A stretch of DNA of 64,000 nucleotides, from contig NZ_CP018870.1 of assembly GCF_001941845.1 (NCBI RefSeq), positions 4,062,501-4,126,500 on the forward strand. The letters run 5' to 3'. Source of the stretch: Streptomyces sp. TN58 (GTDB lineage Bacteria; Actinomycetota; Actinomycetes; Streptomycetales; Streptomycetaceae). Made by a program: the position numbers and the translations under genes. The notes under the pieces are model-generated. The model saw only the letters and a program-made list of their open reading frames with translations. It was not told the origin of the DNA and searched no databases. Positions 1 to 7,778 of the stretch are shown piece by piece; positions within the stretch are counted from its first letter, which is position 1, and every line of letters starts with the position of its first letter.

Positions 1-1491
1 CGCCGGGGGCTCCGCGGGTTCGGGCAGCGTCACCGTGCCGGCACCCGAGCCGAGCGGCAGCTCCAGCACGTAGGCCCCGCCGGGCGCGCCCGGGACCTCC
101 ACCGTCTGCAGCACGCCGCCGTGCGCGGCCACGATGCCCCGGACGATCGGCTCGTGGACCGGGTTGCCACCCTCGTAGGGGCCGCGCACCTCGATCCGTA
201 CGACATCGCCGCGCTGTGCCGCGGCCACCACGATCGTCGAGTCGCTGTATCCGCTGCCCTGACGGGTCTTGCCGGTGGCGTCCACGCCGGCGACGTCCGC
301 GACCAGGTGCGCGAGGGCGGTCGCGATCCGCGCTCCGTCCACCTCGGCCTCGATGGTCGGTGCGTGGACGGCGAACTGCACGCGACCGGGCCCGATCAGC
401 TCGACCGCGCCGTCGACGCCGGCCGTGACCACACCGTTGATCAGGACCTTCTTCTTGGCGAGCTTCTCGCGGCCGGCGTCCAGGCGCTGGAAGCCGAGCA
501 CGTTGTCCACCAGGGTGGTCATCCGCGAGTAGCCGGCGGCCAGGTGGTGCAGCAGCTGGTTGGCCTCGGGCCACAGCTGCCCGGCGTCGTCGGCGGCCAG
601 GGTCGCCAGCTCTCCGCGCAGCTCGTCCAGCGGGCCGCGCAGGGAGTCCCCGAGGACGGCGAGCAGCTGTGCGTGCCGGGCGGCCAGGGCGTCGTAGGGG
701 CGGCGGTCCGTGAAGGTCATGACGGCGCCCACGAGCTGCTCCCCGTCCCGTACGGGAGAGGTGGTCAGGTCGACGGCGACCGGCTGTCCGGCCTTGTTCC
801 ACAGGACCTGTCCGCGTACGCGGTGCTTGCGCCCGCTGCGCAGGGTGTCGGCGAGCGGGGACTCCTCGAAGGGGAAGGGCGAGCCGTCGGCGCGGGAGTG
901 CTGGACCAGGCCGTGGAGTTGGCGGTTGCCGAGGTCGGTGGCGCGGTAGCCGAGGATCTGGGCGGCGGCCGGATTGACGAGCACCACCCGTCCGTCGGTG
1001 TCGGTGCCCACGACGCCCTCGGCGGCGGCGCGCAGGATCATCTCGGTCTGCCGCTGGGAGCGGGCCAGCTCGGCCTCGGTGTCGACGGTCTGCGAGAGGT
1101 CCCGGACCACGAGCATCAGCAGCTCGTCACCGGTGTAGGCGGGTTGCGGCTCGCGGTAGGCGTCGCGGCCGTCGAGGTGGGCGCTGGTGACCTCGACGGG
1201 GAACTCCGACCCGTCGGTGCGGCGGGCGACCATCCGCTTGGGTTTGGTCCGGCCGCCTTCGTCGTCGCCGGGCCGGCGCATGGAGCCGGGGATCAGCTTG
1301 GAGTCGAACTCGGGCAGGAGGTCGAGCACGCCCCGGCCGACGAGCCCGGTGCCGGGGCTCTCCATGATCTCAAGCGCGATCGAATTGGCGTTGACGACCG
1401 TGCCGTTGGCGTTGACGAGCAACAGCGCGTCAGGAAGGGCGTCGAGTATTGCTGCGAGGCGAGCAGCGCCTCGGGATGGCCTGCTGCTCAC
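1..1491 (-). CDS. PAS-domain, histidine-kinase-like protein, probably catalytically degenerate (3' part outside window)
   Basis: The reading frame is open from a GTG at 1491 (preceded by GGAGGAA) to the left edge, so the C-terminus is missing; about 497 residues are visible. An N-terminal PAS domain (about residues 10-115, beginning ARLAAILDALPDALLLV) is followed by a second PAS domain (about 145-260, EMILRAAAEGVVGTDTDGRV) and a histidine-kinase-like module. In the dimerisation helix the segment LLAVLGDSLRGPLDEL aligns with the usual SHELRTPL box but has Asp where the phosphoaccepting His should be. The N-box region reads ALAHLVADVAG, without the usual Asn residues. I infer a sensor or scaffold that does not autophosphorylate. 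No signal peptide or membrane segment is seen, so it is probably cytoplasmic. Its regulatory partner cannot be seen. Confidence 0.8.
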   Translation of the reverse strand, partial: MSSRPSRGAARLAAILDALPDALLLVNANGTVVNANSIALEIMESPGTGLVGRGVLDLLPEFDSKLIPGSMRRPGDDEGGRTKPKRMVARRTDGSEFPVEVTSAHLDGRDAYREPQPAYTGDELLMLVVRDLSQTVDTEAELARSQRQTEMILRAAAEGVVGTDTDGRVVLVNPAAAQILGYRATDLGNRQLHGLVQHSRADGSPFPFEESPLADTLRSGRKHRVRGQVLWNKAGQPVAVDLTTSPVRDGEQLVGAVMTFTDRRPYDALAARHAQLLAVLGDSLRGPLDELRGELATLAADDAGQLWPEANQLLHHLAAGYSRMTTLVDNVLGFQRLDAGREKLAKKKVLINGVVTAGVDGAVELIGPGRVQFAVHAPTIEAEVDGARIATALAHLVADVAGVDATGKTRQGSGYSDSTIVVAAAQRGDVVRIEVRGPYEGGNPVHEPIVRGIVAAHGGVLQTVEVPGAPGGAYVLELPLGSGAGTVTLPEPAEPPA

Positions 1492-1611
1492 GACGAGCTT
1501 CCTCCCTGACCAACGACTACCGGCAAGTCACGGGAGGAGTCTAAGGCCACAGGCTCGCGGCGGGGTGGCCGATGTGGGGCCGGCCACGCCCCGCCCGGGC
1601 ATCCTCCCAGG

Positions 1612-2037
1612 TCAGGAACGCCCACTCGGAAGCACAGGTTCCAACTCGTCCCAGCGCTTGATTTCGCATCCGTCCGTCCGGCGGAACGTGGCGTTCACCT
1701 TGTGTCCGTTCCATGTGCCGGTGACGCGCGCGGTCGCGGGTCCTCCGTACTGCTTGGTGCAGATCTGGTCCGGGGGGACGGGAGCGAAGGGGTCGCGGCC
1801 CTCCTTTGCGAGCTGGTCCAGTCGTGCGCAGGCGCCCTCGGCCTCCGGGTGGTCACCGCCGACGGGGCCGCATTCGAGCCTGTACTCGCGGTCCAGCTGG
1901 CGGTTGCCGGTGTCGGTCATGGCCATGGTCAGCCGGTCGGGCGGGGCCAGCAGCTGTCCCAAGGGCAGAGGGGGCAGCGGCCCGGCGGCCGCGGTGGCCA
2001 GGGCCGAGGTGGCGGCGAAGGCGGCGAGACGCAGCAT
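1612..2037 (-). CDS. Secreted subtilisin-inhibitor-like (SSI family) protease inhibitor
   Basis: A 141-residue protein with an N-terminal signal peptide (MLRLAAFAATSALATAAAG) and the SSI fold signature. Four cysteines sit in the family arrangement (LECGP, GACARL, QICTKQY, DGCEIKRW), enough for the two conserved disulphides. The reactive-site loop aligns CTKQY with the CPMVY of SSI, placing Lys at P1, so trypsin-like proteases are the likely targets rather than subtilisin. Such inhibitors are exported and control extracellular proteases during the Streptomyces life cycle. The ATG is preceded by GGAG six bases upstream. It is transcribed alone, towards the PAS protein. Confidence 0.87.
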   Translation of the reverse strand: MLRLAAFAATSALATAAAGPLPPLPLGQLLAPPDRLTMAMTDTGNRQLDREYRLECGPVGGDHPEAEGACARLDQLAKEGRDPFAPVPPDQICTKQYGGPATARVTGTWNGHKVNATFRRTDGCEIKRWDELEPVLPSGRS

Positions 2038-2223
2038 GGGGCACTCCAGGTCGTGCGTACGGCATACGCCTGACCAACGACGCGGGCGCGCTGATGTTGC
2101 GTGCGGCGGGGCCGTTAAGGCTTTGCCCTCGGCCCGTTCCGCCTAGTACCGTGGGAGCGGATTGGTGAGGGGCCCTGCGCCTGTGTCATCATCTGCACGC
2201 ACCTTCGTAGCCGAGGGTGTGCT

Positions 2224-2314
2224 GGAGGCGTCGCCTAGTCCGGTCTATGGCGCCGCACTGCTAATGCGGTTTGGGTCTTACCACCCATCGAGGGTTCAAA
2301 TCCCTCCGCCTCCG
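2224..2314 (+). tRNA. tRNA-Ser (anticodon GCT)
   Basis: Acceptor arms GGAGGCG and CGCCTCC pair perfectly and the discriminator is G. The anticodon stem-loop is CCGCA-CTGCTAA-TGCGG, giving GCT. A long variable arm and a TTCAAAT T-loop fit serine. CCA is not encoded. Confidence 0.96.
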
Positions 2315-2320
2315 CAGTTC

Positions 2321-2356
2321 GTCGAAGCCCCGGTCCATCAGGACCGGGGCTTCGAC
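2321..2356 (+). terminator. Strong hairpin after tRNA-Ser(GCT)
   Basis: A perfect 16-bp inverted repeat (2321-2336 and 2341-2356) around a 4-base loop, starting 6 bases after the tRNA. There is no T-tract, as is common for Streptomyces terminators. Confidence 0.8.
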
Positions 2357-2582
2357 GCGTTCCAGGGCTTGTGCGCCGAGGCGTTGCCGCCGGCCCGAGC
2401 GCACGTGGCCGTCGGGGTGTTCCGGCCCGGCCCGCCTCTTGCGCGAAGTCGCGCCGACGATCTTCATCCTGAGCGTTTCCGCAGGTCAGGAGTGGTTTGG
2501 GTAATGGATTTCGCGTCCCGGCGAGGTCCATGTATTGTTGTTCTCGCAAGGCCAACGGGGCGAAAAACCCCGGGAAGCCCAA

Positions 2583-2655
2583 GCACTCGTAGCTTAACGG
2601 ATAGAGCATCTGACTACGGATCAGAAGGTTGCAGGTTCGAATCCTGCCGAGTGCA
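2583..2655 (+). tRNA. tRNA-Arg (anticodon ACG)
   Basis: Acceptor arms GCACTCG and CGAGTGC pair perfectly. The anticodon arm TCTGA-CTACGGA-TCAGA gives ACG, whose A34 is the substrate of the TadA deaminase encoded near 20 kb in this window. The T-loop is TTCGAAT. CCA is not encoded. Confidence 0.96.
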
Positions 2656-2661
2656 CAGCAG

Positions 2662-2697
2662 GGCAGAGGCCCCGGACGAAAGTCCGGGGCCTCTGCC
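2662..2697 (+). terminator. Strong hairpin after tRNA-Arg(ACG)
   Basis: A perfect 16-bp inverted repeat (2662-2677 and 2682-2697) with a GAAA loop, 6 bases downstream of the tRNA. Confidence 0.8.
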
Positions 2698-2863
2698 GTA
2701 TGCCCGGGATGTGCCAGGTGTGCCGGTGGGGCTCTCCTCCTTGTTGGGGAGGCGTCCCCCGGAAGATGTCAGGGGCGGGATGGCTCCGGCGGGGGACGTC
2801 GGCTACCCGGTGGCCTCGGTACGGTTCTTGAAGATCGTCCGAAGCTGGAAAACGGGGGCACTC

Positions 2864-3229
2864 ATGGGACTGTTCGGGAACGCGCACACCGTCGACCCCG
2901 TGTCGGCGCAGCGGGACTACGCGCGGCTGCTGGGGCAGGGGGAGCGGGTGCATGCCGCCTACCTGCTGATCCGCGACACGATCCTGTTCACCGACCGGCG
3001 GCTGGTGCTCGTCGACAAGCAGGGGATCACAGGCAAGAAGGTGGAGTACCACTCGATCCCCTACCGGAGCATCACCCACTTCTCGGTGGAGACCGCCGGT
3101 CACTTCGATCTCGACGCCGAGCTGAAGATCTGGATATCCGGCAGCTCGACGCCGATCGAGAAGACCTTCACCAAAGGCGTCGACATCTACGAGGTGCAGG
3201 CGATCCTGACGCAGTTCGTCGCCCGGTAG
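2864..3229 (+). CDS. Small PH-domain (bPH_1-type) protein
   Basis: A 121-residue protein starting MGLFGNAHTVDP. The whole chain from about residue 20 matches the bacterial pleckstrin-homology-like fold, with a core of LIRDTILFTDRRLVLVDKQGITGKKVEY, the family signature SIPYRSITHFSVETAG, and a C-terminal helix ending VQAILTQFV. Family members form ring-like oligomers; the ligand is unknown. The in-frame region upstream of 2864 runs through the tRNA-Arg gene, so this ATG, preceded by a G-rich stretch, is the sensible start. It stands alone, convergent with the SMP-30 gene. Confidence 0.85.
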   Translation: MGLFGNAHTVDPVSAQRDYARLLGQGERVHAAYLLIRDTILFTDRRLVLVDKQGITGKKVEYHSIPYRSITHFSVETAGHFDLDAELKIWISGSSTPIEKTFTKGVDIYEVQAILTQFVAR

Positions 3230-3245
3230 GGACGTCCTGCCGTCC

Positions 3246-4157
3246 TCAGAGGACTCGGGGGAGGCCGGTCACCGACATGACCAGCGAGTAGAGGGACGTG
3301 GTCGCGGTGATGAAGAGCCGGTTGTTCTTGGGTCCGCCGAAGGCGATGTTCGAGACGGGCTCGGGGACGCGCAGGCGGCCGATCAGGGTGCCGTCCGCGG
3401 CGTAGCACTGGACGCCGTTCTCCATGGCGGCCGCCCACAGCCGGCCCTCGTCGTCGAAGCGGATGTTGTCGACGCCGGGACAGGTCGCGAAGACCCGGTC
3501 GTCGGTGAGGGTGCTGTCGTCAGCGACCTTGAAGGCTCGGATGTGGCCGGCCCTGGTGTCCGCCGCGTACAGCTCGCTCTCGTCGGGGGAGAAGACGACG
3601 CCGTTGGGGCCGAGGAAGCCGTCGGCGGCCATGCGGACCTCCCCGGTCGAGGGGTCGGCCCGGTAGAGGTTGCAGGCGCCGATCTCGCCGGACGCGCGGT
3701 GGCCCTCGTAGTCGCTGGTGATGCCGAAGTCCGGGTCGGAGAACCAGATGGAGCCGTCCGAGCGGACCACCGCATCGTTCGGGCTGTTGAGCCGCTTGCC
3801 CTCGAAGCGGTCGGCGATCACGGTGATGCTGCCGTCGGGCTCGGTGCGGGTCACGCGGCGGTTGCCCTGTTCACAGGAGATCAGGCGGCCTGTGCGGTCG
3901 AGGGTGTTGCCGTTGGAGTGGCCGGCGGGTGAGCGGAAGACGGAGACGGCCCCGGTCGCCTCGTCCCAGCGCAGCATCCGGTCGTTGGGGATGTCGCTCC
4001 ACACCAGTTGCCGCCAGGCCGGCAGGTACAGCGGGCCTTCGGCCCAGCGGCAGTCGCCGTAGAGCCGGTCCAGTCGGGCGTCACCGTTGGCGCAGCGGCC
4101 GGTTTTGAAGCGCTCGTCCAGAATCTCGTACAAGGTGAGGTCGGCTATGGCAGACAT
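3246..4157 (-). CDS. SMP-30/gluconolactonase-family hydrolase
   Basis: A 303-residue six-bladed beta-propeller enzyme. Visible family motifs are WAEGPLYLPAWRQLVWSDIPNDRML (metal-ligand Glu), NSPNDAVVRSDGSIWFSDPDFGI (Asn and Asp ligands of the divalent metal) and GPNGVVFSPDESELYAADT. Members hydrolyse sugar lactones, for example in pentose or gluconate catabolism; the substrate here is not determined by sequence. The ATG at 4157 follows GGGGGAATC; an in-frame start upstream would run into the divergent promoter region. It is divergent from an AsnC-family regulator that is likely to control it. Confidence 0.88.
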   Translation of the reverse strand: MSAIADLTLYEILDERFKTGRCANGDARLDRLYGDCRWAEGPLYLPAWRQLVWSDIPNDRMLRWDEATGAVSVFRSPAGHSNGNTLDRTGRLISCEQGNRRVTRTEPDGSITVIADRFEGKRLNSPNDAVVRSDGSIWFSDPDFGITSDYEGHRASGEIGACNLYRADPSTGEVRMAADGFLGPNGVVFSPDESELYAADTRAGHIRAFKVADDSTLTDDRVFATCPGVDNIRFDDEGRLWAAAMENGVQCYAADGTLIGRLRVPEPVSNIAFGGPKNNRLFITATTSLYSLVMSVTGLPRVL

Positions 4158-4179
4158 GATTCCCCCTGGAAGAAAGTTG

Positions 4180-4194
4180 CCGAATTTTGTTCGG
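4180..4194. promoter_or_regulatory. Possible AsnC/Lrp operator in the divergent promoter
   Basis: A small AT-centred palindrome, CCGAA-ttttg-TTCGG, lies in the 107-base gap between the SMP-30 gene and the AsnC-type regulator. AT-centred symmetric sites are typical for this regulator family. The assignment is inferred from position and symmetry only. Confidence 0.35.
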
Positions 4195-4264
4195 TCCGAT
4201 GGTGAGATTGCAGGATCAGGTACCGTCTTCGCAAGGGTTCTCAGGCCCATGAGAGGAAGATTGC

Positions 4265-4699
4265 GTGGACGACATCGACCGGGCGCTCGTCCTGCGCCTG
4301 CAGCAGGACGCCGGGCAGTCCTATGCGGCTCTCGGTACGGCTGTCGGGCTTTCGGCCGGGGCCACCCACGAGCGCGTACGCAAACTGCGCGAGCGCGGGG
4401 TGATCCGGCGGACCACCGTCGACGTCGACCCGGCGGCGGTCGGCAGCGGGGTCCTCGCCTACGTGATGGTCGACTCCAACGCGTGGATGGGCGAGTCGGC
4501 GGACGCCTTCGCCGCCATCCCGGAGATCCAGGAGGCGCACATCATCGCGGGCAGCGCGTCGGTGCTGGTGAAGGTGCGCACGGCCTCGACCGGGCAGCTG
4601 CAGGACGTCCTGCGCCGGCTCTACGCCATCGACGGTGTCAGCGGTACGCACGCGACCGTCGTCCTGGACACCTTCTTCGAGCGGCCGCTGCCGCTGTGA
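4265..4699 (+). CDS. Lrp/AsnC-family transcriptional regulator
   Basis: A 144-residue protein with an N-terminal winged helix (DDIDRALVLRLQQDAGQSYAALG, recognition helix SAGATHERVRKLRERGVI) and a C-terminal RAM/ligand-binding domain (GVLAYVMVDSN, then IQEAHIIAGSASVLVKVRT). The start is GTG, 7 bases after AGAGGAAG. It is divergent from the SMP-30 hydrolase and overlaps the downstream DUF2797 gene by four bases, so the two are co-translated. Effector unknown; amino or keto acids are usual for the family. Confidence 0.9.
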   Translation: MDDIDRALVLRLQQDAGQSYAALGTAVGLSAGATHERVRKLRERGVIRRTTVDVDPAAVGSGVLAYVMVDSNAWMGESADAFAAIPEIQEAHIIAGSASVLVKVRTASTGQLQDVLRRLYAIDGVSGTHATVVLDTFFERPLPL

Positions 4700-5589
4700 C
4701 CTGGTGGTGCACCGGGATCCGGTGGAGGGACTCCGGCCCCGGGATCGGGTGGTACGACCGTGAGCGCGGCGAGCGGGTGAGCGCGCTCGCGTACGGGCAG
4801 CGGCTGGCCTTCGCCGCACACGGGCAACGGCACTGCCTCGGTGTGCGGAGGGCCGGGAAGCGGACGCCCTGCCCCACTTCCGCCATCGTGCCCGGCCGCG
4901 GCGGGAGCGCGCAGTGCCCCGAATGCGCCCGTCTCGACCGGTCGTTCTCCGTGGCGGCCGACACCAACGCGGCCGACCCGCGGACCTACCGGGTCTATCT
5001 GGCCTGGTTCGGGCCCGGCATGGTCAAGGTCGGTATCACCGCCGAGGAGCGCGGCTCCGCCCGGCTGCTGGAGCAGGGGGCCGTGTCGTGGACCTGGCTG
5101 GGGCGGGGGCCGCTGATGGCCGCCCGGCGCACCGAGGAGCTGCTGCGGGCGGCGCTCGGGGTGCCCGACCGGATCCCGTACGCCCGCAAGCGCGTCCTGC
5201 GGGCGCACCTGCCGGATGCGCCGGAGCGGGCGCGGGAGGTCGCCGAGCTGCACGGCCGCGCGGCGGCGCTGGCCGGGTGGCCGGAGTCCCTGCGGCAACT
5301 GGGATGCGAAGTCATTGACCATGCGGCAGCGTTCGGGATGCACGGCTGGACGGGACTCGCCGCACCCGACCGGGTCGTCGTGGAGATGGCGGCCGACGGG
5401 GCCGTGGTGGGGCGGCTGGTCGGCGCTGCCGGACCCGACCTGCACTTCGAGGACGGGCTCGTGGTCGACACCCGGCTGCTGGCCGGATGGGAGCTGGCCG
5501 TCCCCGGCGAGGGGGCCGTGACCTCGGTGCCGGTGGCGCCGATCCCGGCCGCTGCGGCCCCGCCCGCCGAGCAGGACGGGCTGTTCTGA
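4696..5589 (+). CDS. DUF2797 family protein with GIY-YIG-like core
   Basis: A 297-residue protein starting at a GTG that shares a GTGA overlap with the AsnC-type gene. It has a Cys-rich segment (HCLGVRRAGKRTPCPTS, then QCPECARLDRS) that could bind zinc, followed by YRVYLAWFGPGMVKVGIT and a downstream R..LLEQGA, which resembles the GIY-YIG nuclease core. The rest matches the conserved DUF2797 body (RIPYARKRVLRAHLP). Function is not established; a nucleic-acid role is an inference from the fold resemblance. Confidence 0.78.
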   Translation: MTWWCTGIRWRDSGPGIGWYDRERGERVSALAYGQRLAFAAHGQRHCLGVRRAGKRTPCPTSAIVPGRGGSAQCPECARLDRSFSVAADTNAADPRTYRVYLAWFGPGMVKVGITAEERGSARLLEQGAVSWTWLGRGPLMAARRTEELLRAALGVPDRIPYARKRVLRAHLPDAPERAREVAELHGRAAALAGWPESLRQLGCEVIDHAAAFGMHGWTGLAAPDRVVVEMAADGAVVGRLVGAAGPDLHFEDGLVVDTRLLAGWELAVPGEGAVTSVPVAPIPAAAAPPAEQDGLF

Positions 5590-5737
5590 CGTTGCGGACG
5601 CCGCCGACGGCGAGGGACCATGCCCGTCCACGCGGTGCGTGCGCGGCCCGCGCGCCAGGTCAAGACTTGGATCCCTTTGGCCGTCCGGGGCTGATCCGGG
5701 TGGACATGCCGGGGGCCCTCCCCCGAGGGTGGTGGGC

Positions 5738-6076
5738 ATGACCACTCAGCCGGTGGCGGCCTTCGAACCGCCCTATGTCATGGCCGTTTTCACCAGCATC
5801 CGGACCGCGGACGACACCGGGTTCGACGAGCGCAACGACCGGATGGAGGAGATCGTCCAGACGATCCCGGGCTATCTCGGCTACGAGTCCGCGCGCAATC
5901 CGGGCGGCCTGGGCATCACCGTCGCCTACTTCCGGGACCACGAGGCCCTCAGGGTGTGGCGCGAGGACGCGGAGCACCAGGCGGCGATGAACAAGGGCCG
6001 TGCCGACTGGTACGAGAGCTACACCCTGCATGTCGCCACCGTCGAGCGGAGCCACGGTTTTGTCCGCAACGACTGA
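5738..6076 (+). CDS. Antibiotic-biosynthesis-monooxygenase (ABM)-domain protein
   Basis: A 112-residue dimeric ferredoxin-like protein. FERNDRMEEIVQTIPGYLGYESARN corresponds to the central helix and strand, and GLGITVAYFRDHEALRVWREDAEHQAAMNKGRADWYESYTLHVATVER matches the conserved C-terminal half, with the W..D.EH.AA pattern of ABM proteins. Members act as heme-degrading or quinol monooxygenases or as small accessory proteins; substrate unknown. The shine-dalgarno is weak. The 3' end overlaps the amidohydrolase start, suggesting co-transcription. Confidence 0.85.
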   Translation: MTTQPVAAFEPPYVMAVFTSIRTADDTGFDERNDRMEEIVQTIPGYLGYESARNPGGLGITVAYFRDHEALRVWREDAEHQAAMNKGRADWYESYTLHVATVERSHGFVRND

Positions 6077-6941
6077 TGCGGTGCGCGCCTTCCGGGAGCG
6101 GCTCCGGCTGCCCGGACTGGTCGACGTCCACACGCACTTCATGCCCGAGCGGGTCATGGAGAAGGTGTGGGACTACTTCGACGCGGTCGGCCCGCTGACC
6201 GGAGTCGCGTGGCCCATCACCTACCGCCACGAGGAGGAGCAGCGCGTCGCGCTCCTGCGGGAGTTCGGGGTGCGGGCCTTCACCGCCATGCTCTACCCGC
6301 ACAAACCCGGGATGGCGGCCTGGCTCAACGCCTGGTCCGCCGATTTCGCGGCCCGCACCCCCGACTGCCTGCACACGGCGACCTTCTACCCGGAGGAAGA
6401 CGTGGCCGACTACGTCCGCCGGGCCGTCACCGCCGGCGCCCGGGTCTTCAAGGCACACCTCCAGGTCGGCGGCTACGACCCGAACGACGGCCTGCTCGAC
6501 CCCGTGTGGGGGATGCTGGCCGAGGCCGGGATCCCCACCGTGATCCACTGTGGCTCCGGTCCGGCGCCCGGCGCGTACACGGGCCCCGCCCCGATCGCCC
6601 GGCTGCTGGCCCGCCATCCGCGGCTGCCGCTGATCATCGCCCACATGGGCATGCCCGAGTACACGGACTTCCTCGACCTCGCCGACCGCCACACGGCGGT
6701 GCGTCTCGACACGACCATGGCCTTCACCGACTTCTCGGAACGGCTGAACGGATTCCCGCCCGGGGATCTCGGACGGCTCGCGGACCTCGGCGACCGGATT
6801 CTCCTGGGCACCGACTTCCCGAACATCCCGTACCCGTACGAGCACCAGCTCGCCGCCCTCGAACGGCTGGGCCTCGGAGACGGCTGGCTGCGGGCGGTCT
6901 GCCACGACAACGCCGCCCGCCTGTTCGGCCTCGACGCCTGA
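6060..6941 (+). CDS. Amidohydrolase family protein (metal-dependent hydrolase)
   Basis: About 293 residues from a proposed TTG at 6060 (GCGGAG upstream); a GTG at 6081 is a plausible alternative. The TIM-barrel amidohydrolase motifs are present: GLVDVHTHFMPER near the N-terminus (metal-binding HxH), VFKAHLQVGGYDP, IPTVIHCGSGP, LPLIIAHMGMPEY and LLGTDFPNIPYPY (catalytic Asp). This is the amidohydrolase_2 layout used by decarboxylases and lactonases. It overlaps the ABM gene, so the two probably act together, though the pathway cannot be read from the sequence. Confidence 0.85.
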   Translation: MSATTDAVRAFRERLRLPGLVDVHTHFMPERVMEKVWDYFDAVGPLTGVAWPITYRHEEEQRVALLREFGVRAFTAMLYPHKPGMAAWLNAWSADFAARTPDCLHTATFYPEEDVADYVRRAVTAGARVFKAHLQVGGYDPNDGLLDPVWGMLAEAGIPTVIHCGSGPAPGAYTGPAPIARLLARHPRLPLIIAHMGMPEYTDFLDLADRHTAVRLDTTMAFTDFSERLNGFPPGDLGRLADLGDRILLGTDFPNIPYPYEHQLAALERLGLGDGWLRAVCHDNAARLFGLDA

Positions 6942-7010
6942 CCCGCCTTTCTCAGGCAATTCACAGGTTGGGGCAAGAACGCTCTCAGAGGCGCTGGGGA
7001 GCGTGTCCGT

Positions 7011-7778
7011 ATGACTGCGACGACCACCTCCCCCGCGTCCACGTCCACCGGAAACCACACGGCCCTGGTACGGCCGGACGGCGAGCCCTGCCGGGTGCTC
7101 GTCGTCGACGACGAGGCCTCGCTCTCCGAGCTGCTGTCCATGGCCCTGCGCTACGAAGGCTGCGAGGTCCGCAGCGCCGGCGACGGGGCCGGGGCCTTGC
7201 GGGCCGCACGCGGCTTCCGCCCGGACGTGGTGGTCCTCGACGTCATGCTCCCCGATATGGACGGCCTCGCCGTCCTCGGGCAGCTGCGCCGGGAGATCCC
7301 CCAGGTCCCCGTGCTGTTCCTGACTGCCAAGGACTCCGTGGAGGACCGGATCGCCGGTCTCACCGCCGGCGGCGACGACTACGTCACCAAGCCCTTCAGC
7401 CTGGAGGAGGTCGTGGCCCGGCTGCGCGGCCTGGTGCGGCGTTCGGGGGCGGCACAGGCGGCGCGCGGCGGCTCGGTCCTGACCGTCGGGGACCTGCGCC
7501 TCGACGAGGACAGCCACGAGGTGGTCCGGGACGGCCGGGAGGTGCATCTCACCGCCACCGAGTTCGAGCTGCTGCGCTACCTGATGCGCAACCCGCGGCG
7601 CGTGCTGAGCAAGGCGCAGATCCTGGACCGGGTCTGGTCCTACGACTTCGGCGGCCAGGCCAACGTGGTCGAGCTCTACATCTCCTACCTGCGCCGCAAG
7701 CTGGAGAGCGGCCTCGGCCTGCCCTCGATGATCCACACCCGGCGCGGGGCCGGATATCTGATCAAGCCGGCCGAGTAG
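7011..7778 (+). CDS. OmpR-family response regulator
   Basis: 255 residues. The receiver domain (about 28-145) has the acidic pair DDE in CRVLVVDDEASLSE, the phosphoacceptor Asp in VVVLDVMLPDMDG, the Thr in FLTAKDS and the Lys in YVTKPFS. The C-terminal winged-helix DNA-binding domain spans about 160-253 (HLTATEFELLRYLMRNPRRVLSK, ending RRGAGYLIKP). The stop TAG overlaps the GTG start of the histidine kinase by one base, so they are a translationally coupled pair. Confidence 0.95.
   Translation: MTATTTSPASTSTGNHTALVRPDGEPCRVLVVDDEASLSELLSMALRYEGCEVRSAGDGAGALRAARGFRPDVVVLDVMLPDMDGLAVLGQLRREIPQVPVLFLTAKDSVEDRIAGLTAGGDDYVTKPFSLEEVVARLRGLVRRSGAAQAARGGSVLTVGDLRLDEDSHEVVRDGREVHLTATEFELLRYLMRNPRRVLSKAQILDRVWSYDFGGQANVVELYISYLRRKLESGLGLPSMIHTRRGAGYLIKPAE

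Noticed and set aside
121..1509. A 462-codon open frame on the plus strand
   Set aside because: It is antisense to the PAS/kinase-like gene, has no domain and a typical GC-rich shadow composition.
2162..2863. The long in-frame extension of the PH-domain gene
   Set aside because: It crosses both tRNA genes and their terminators; ATG 2864 is the only sensible start.
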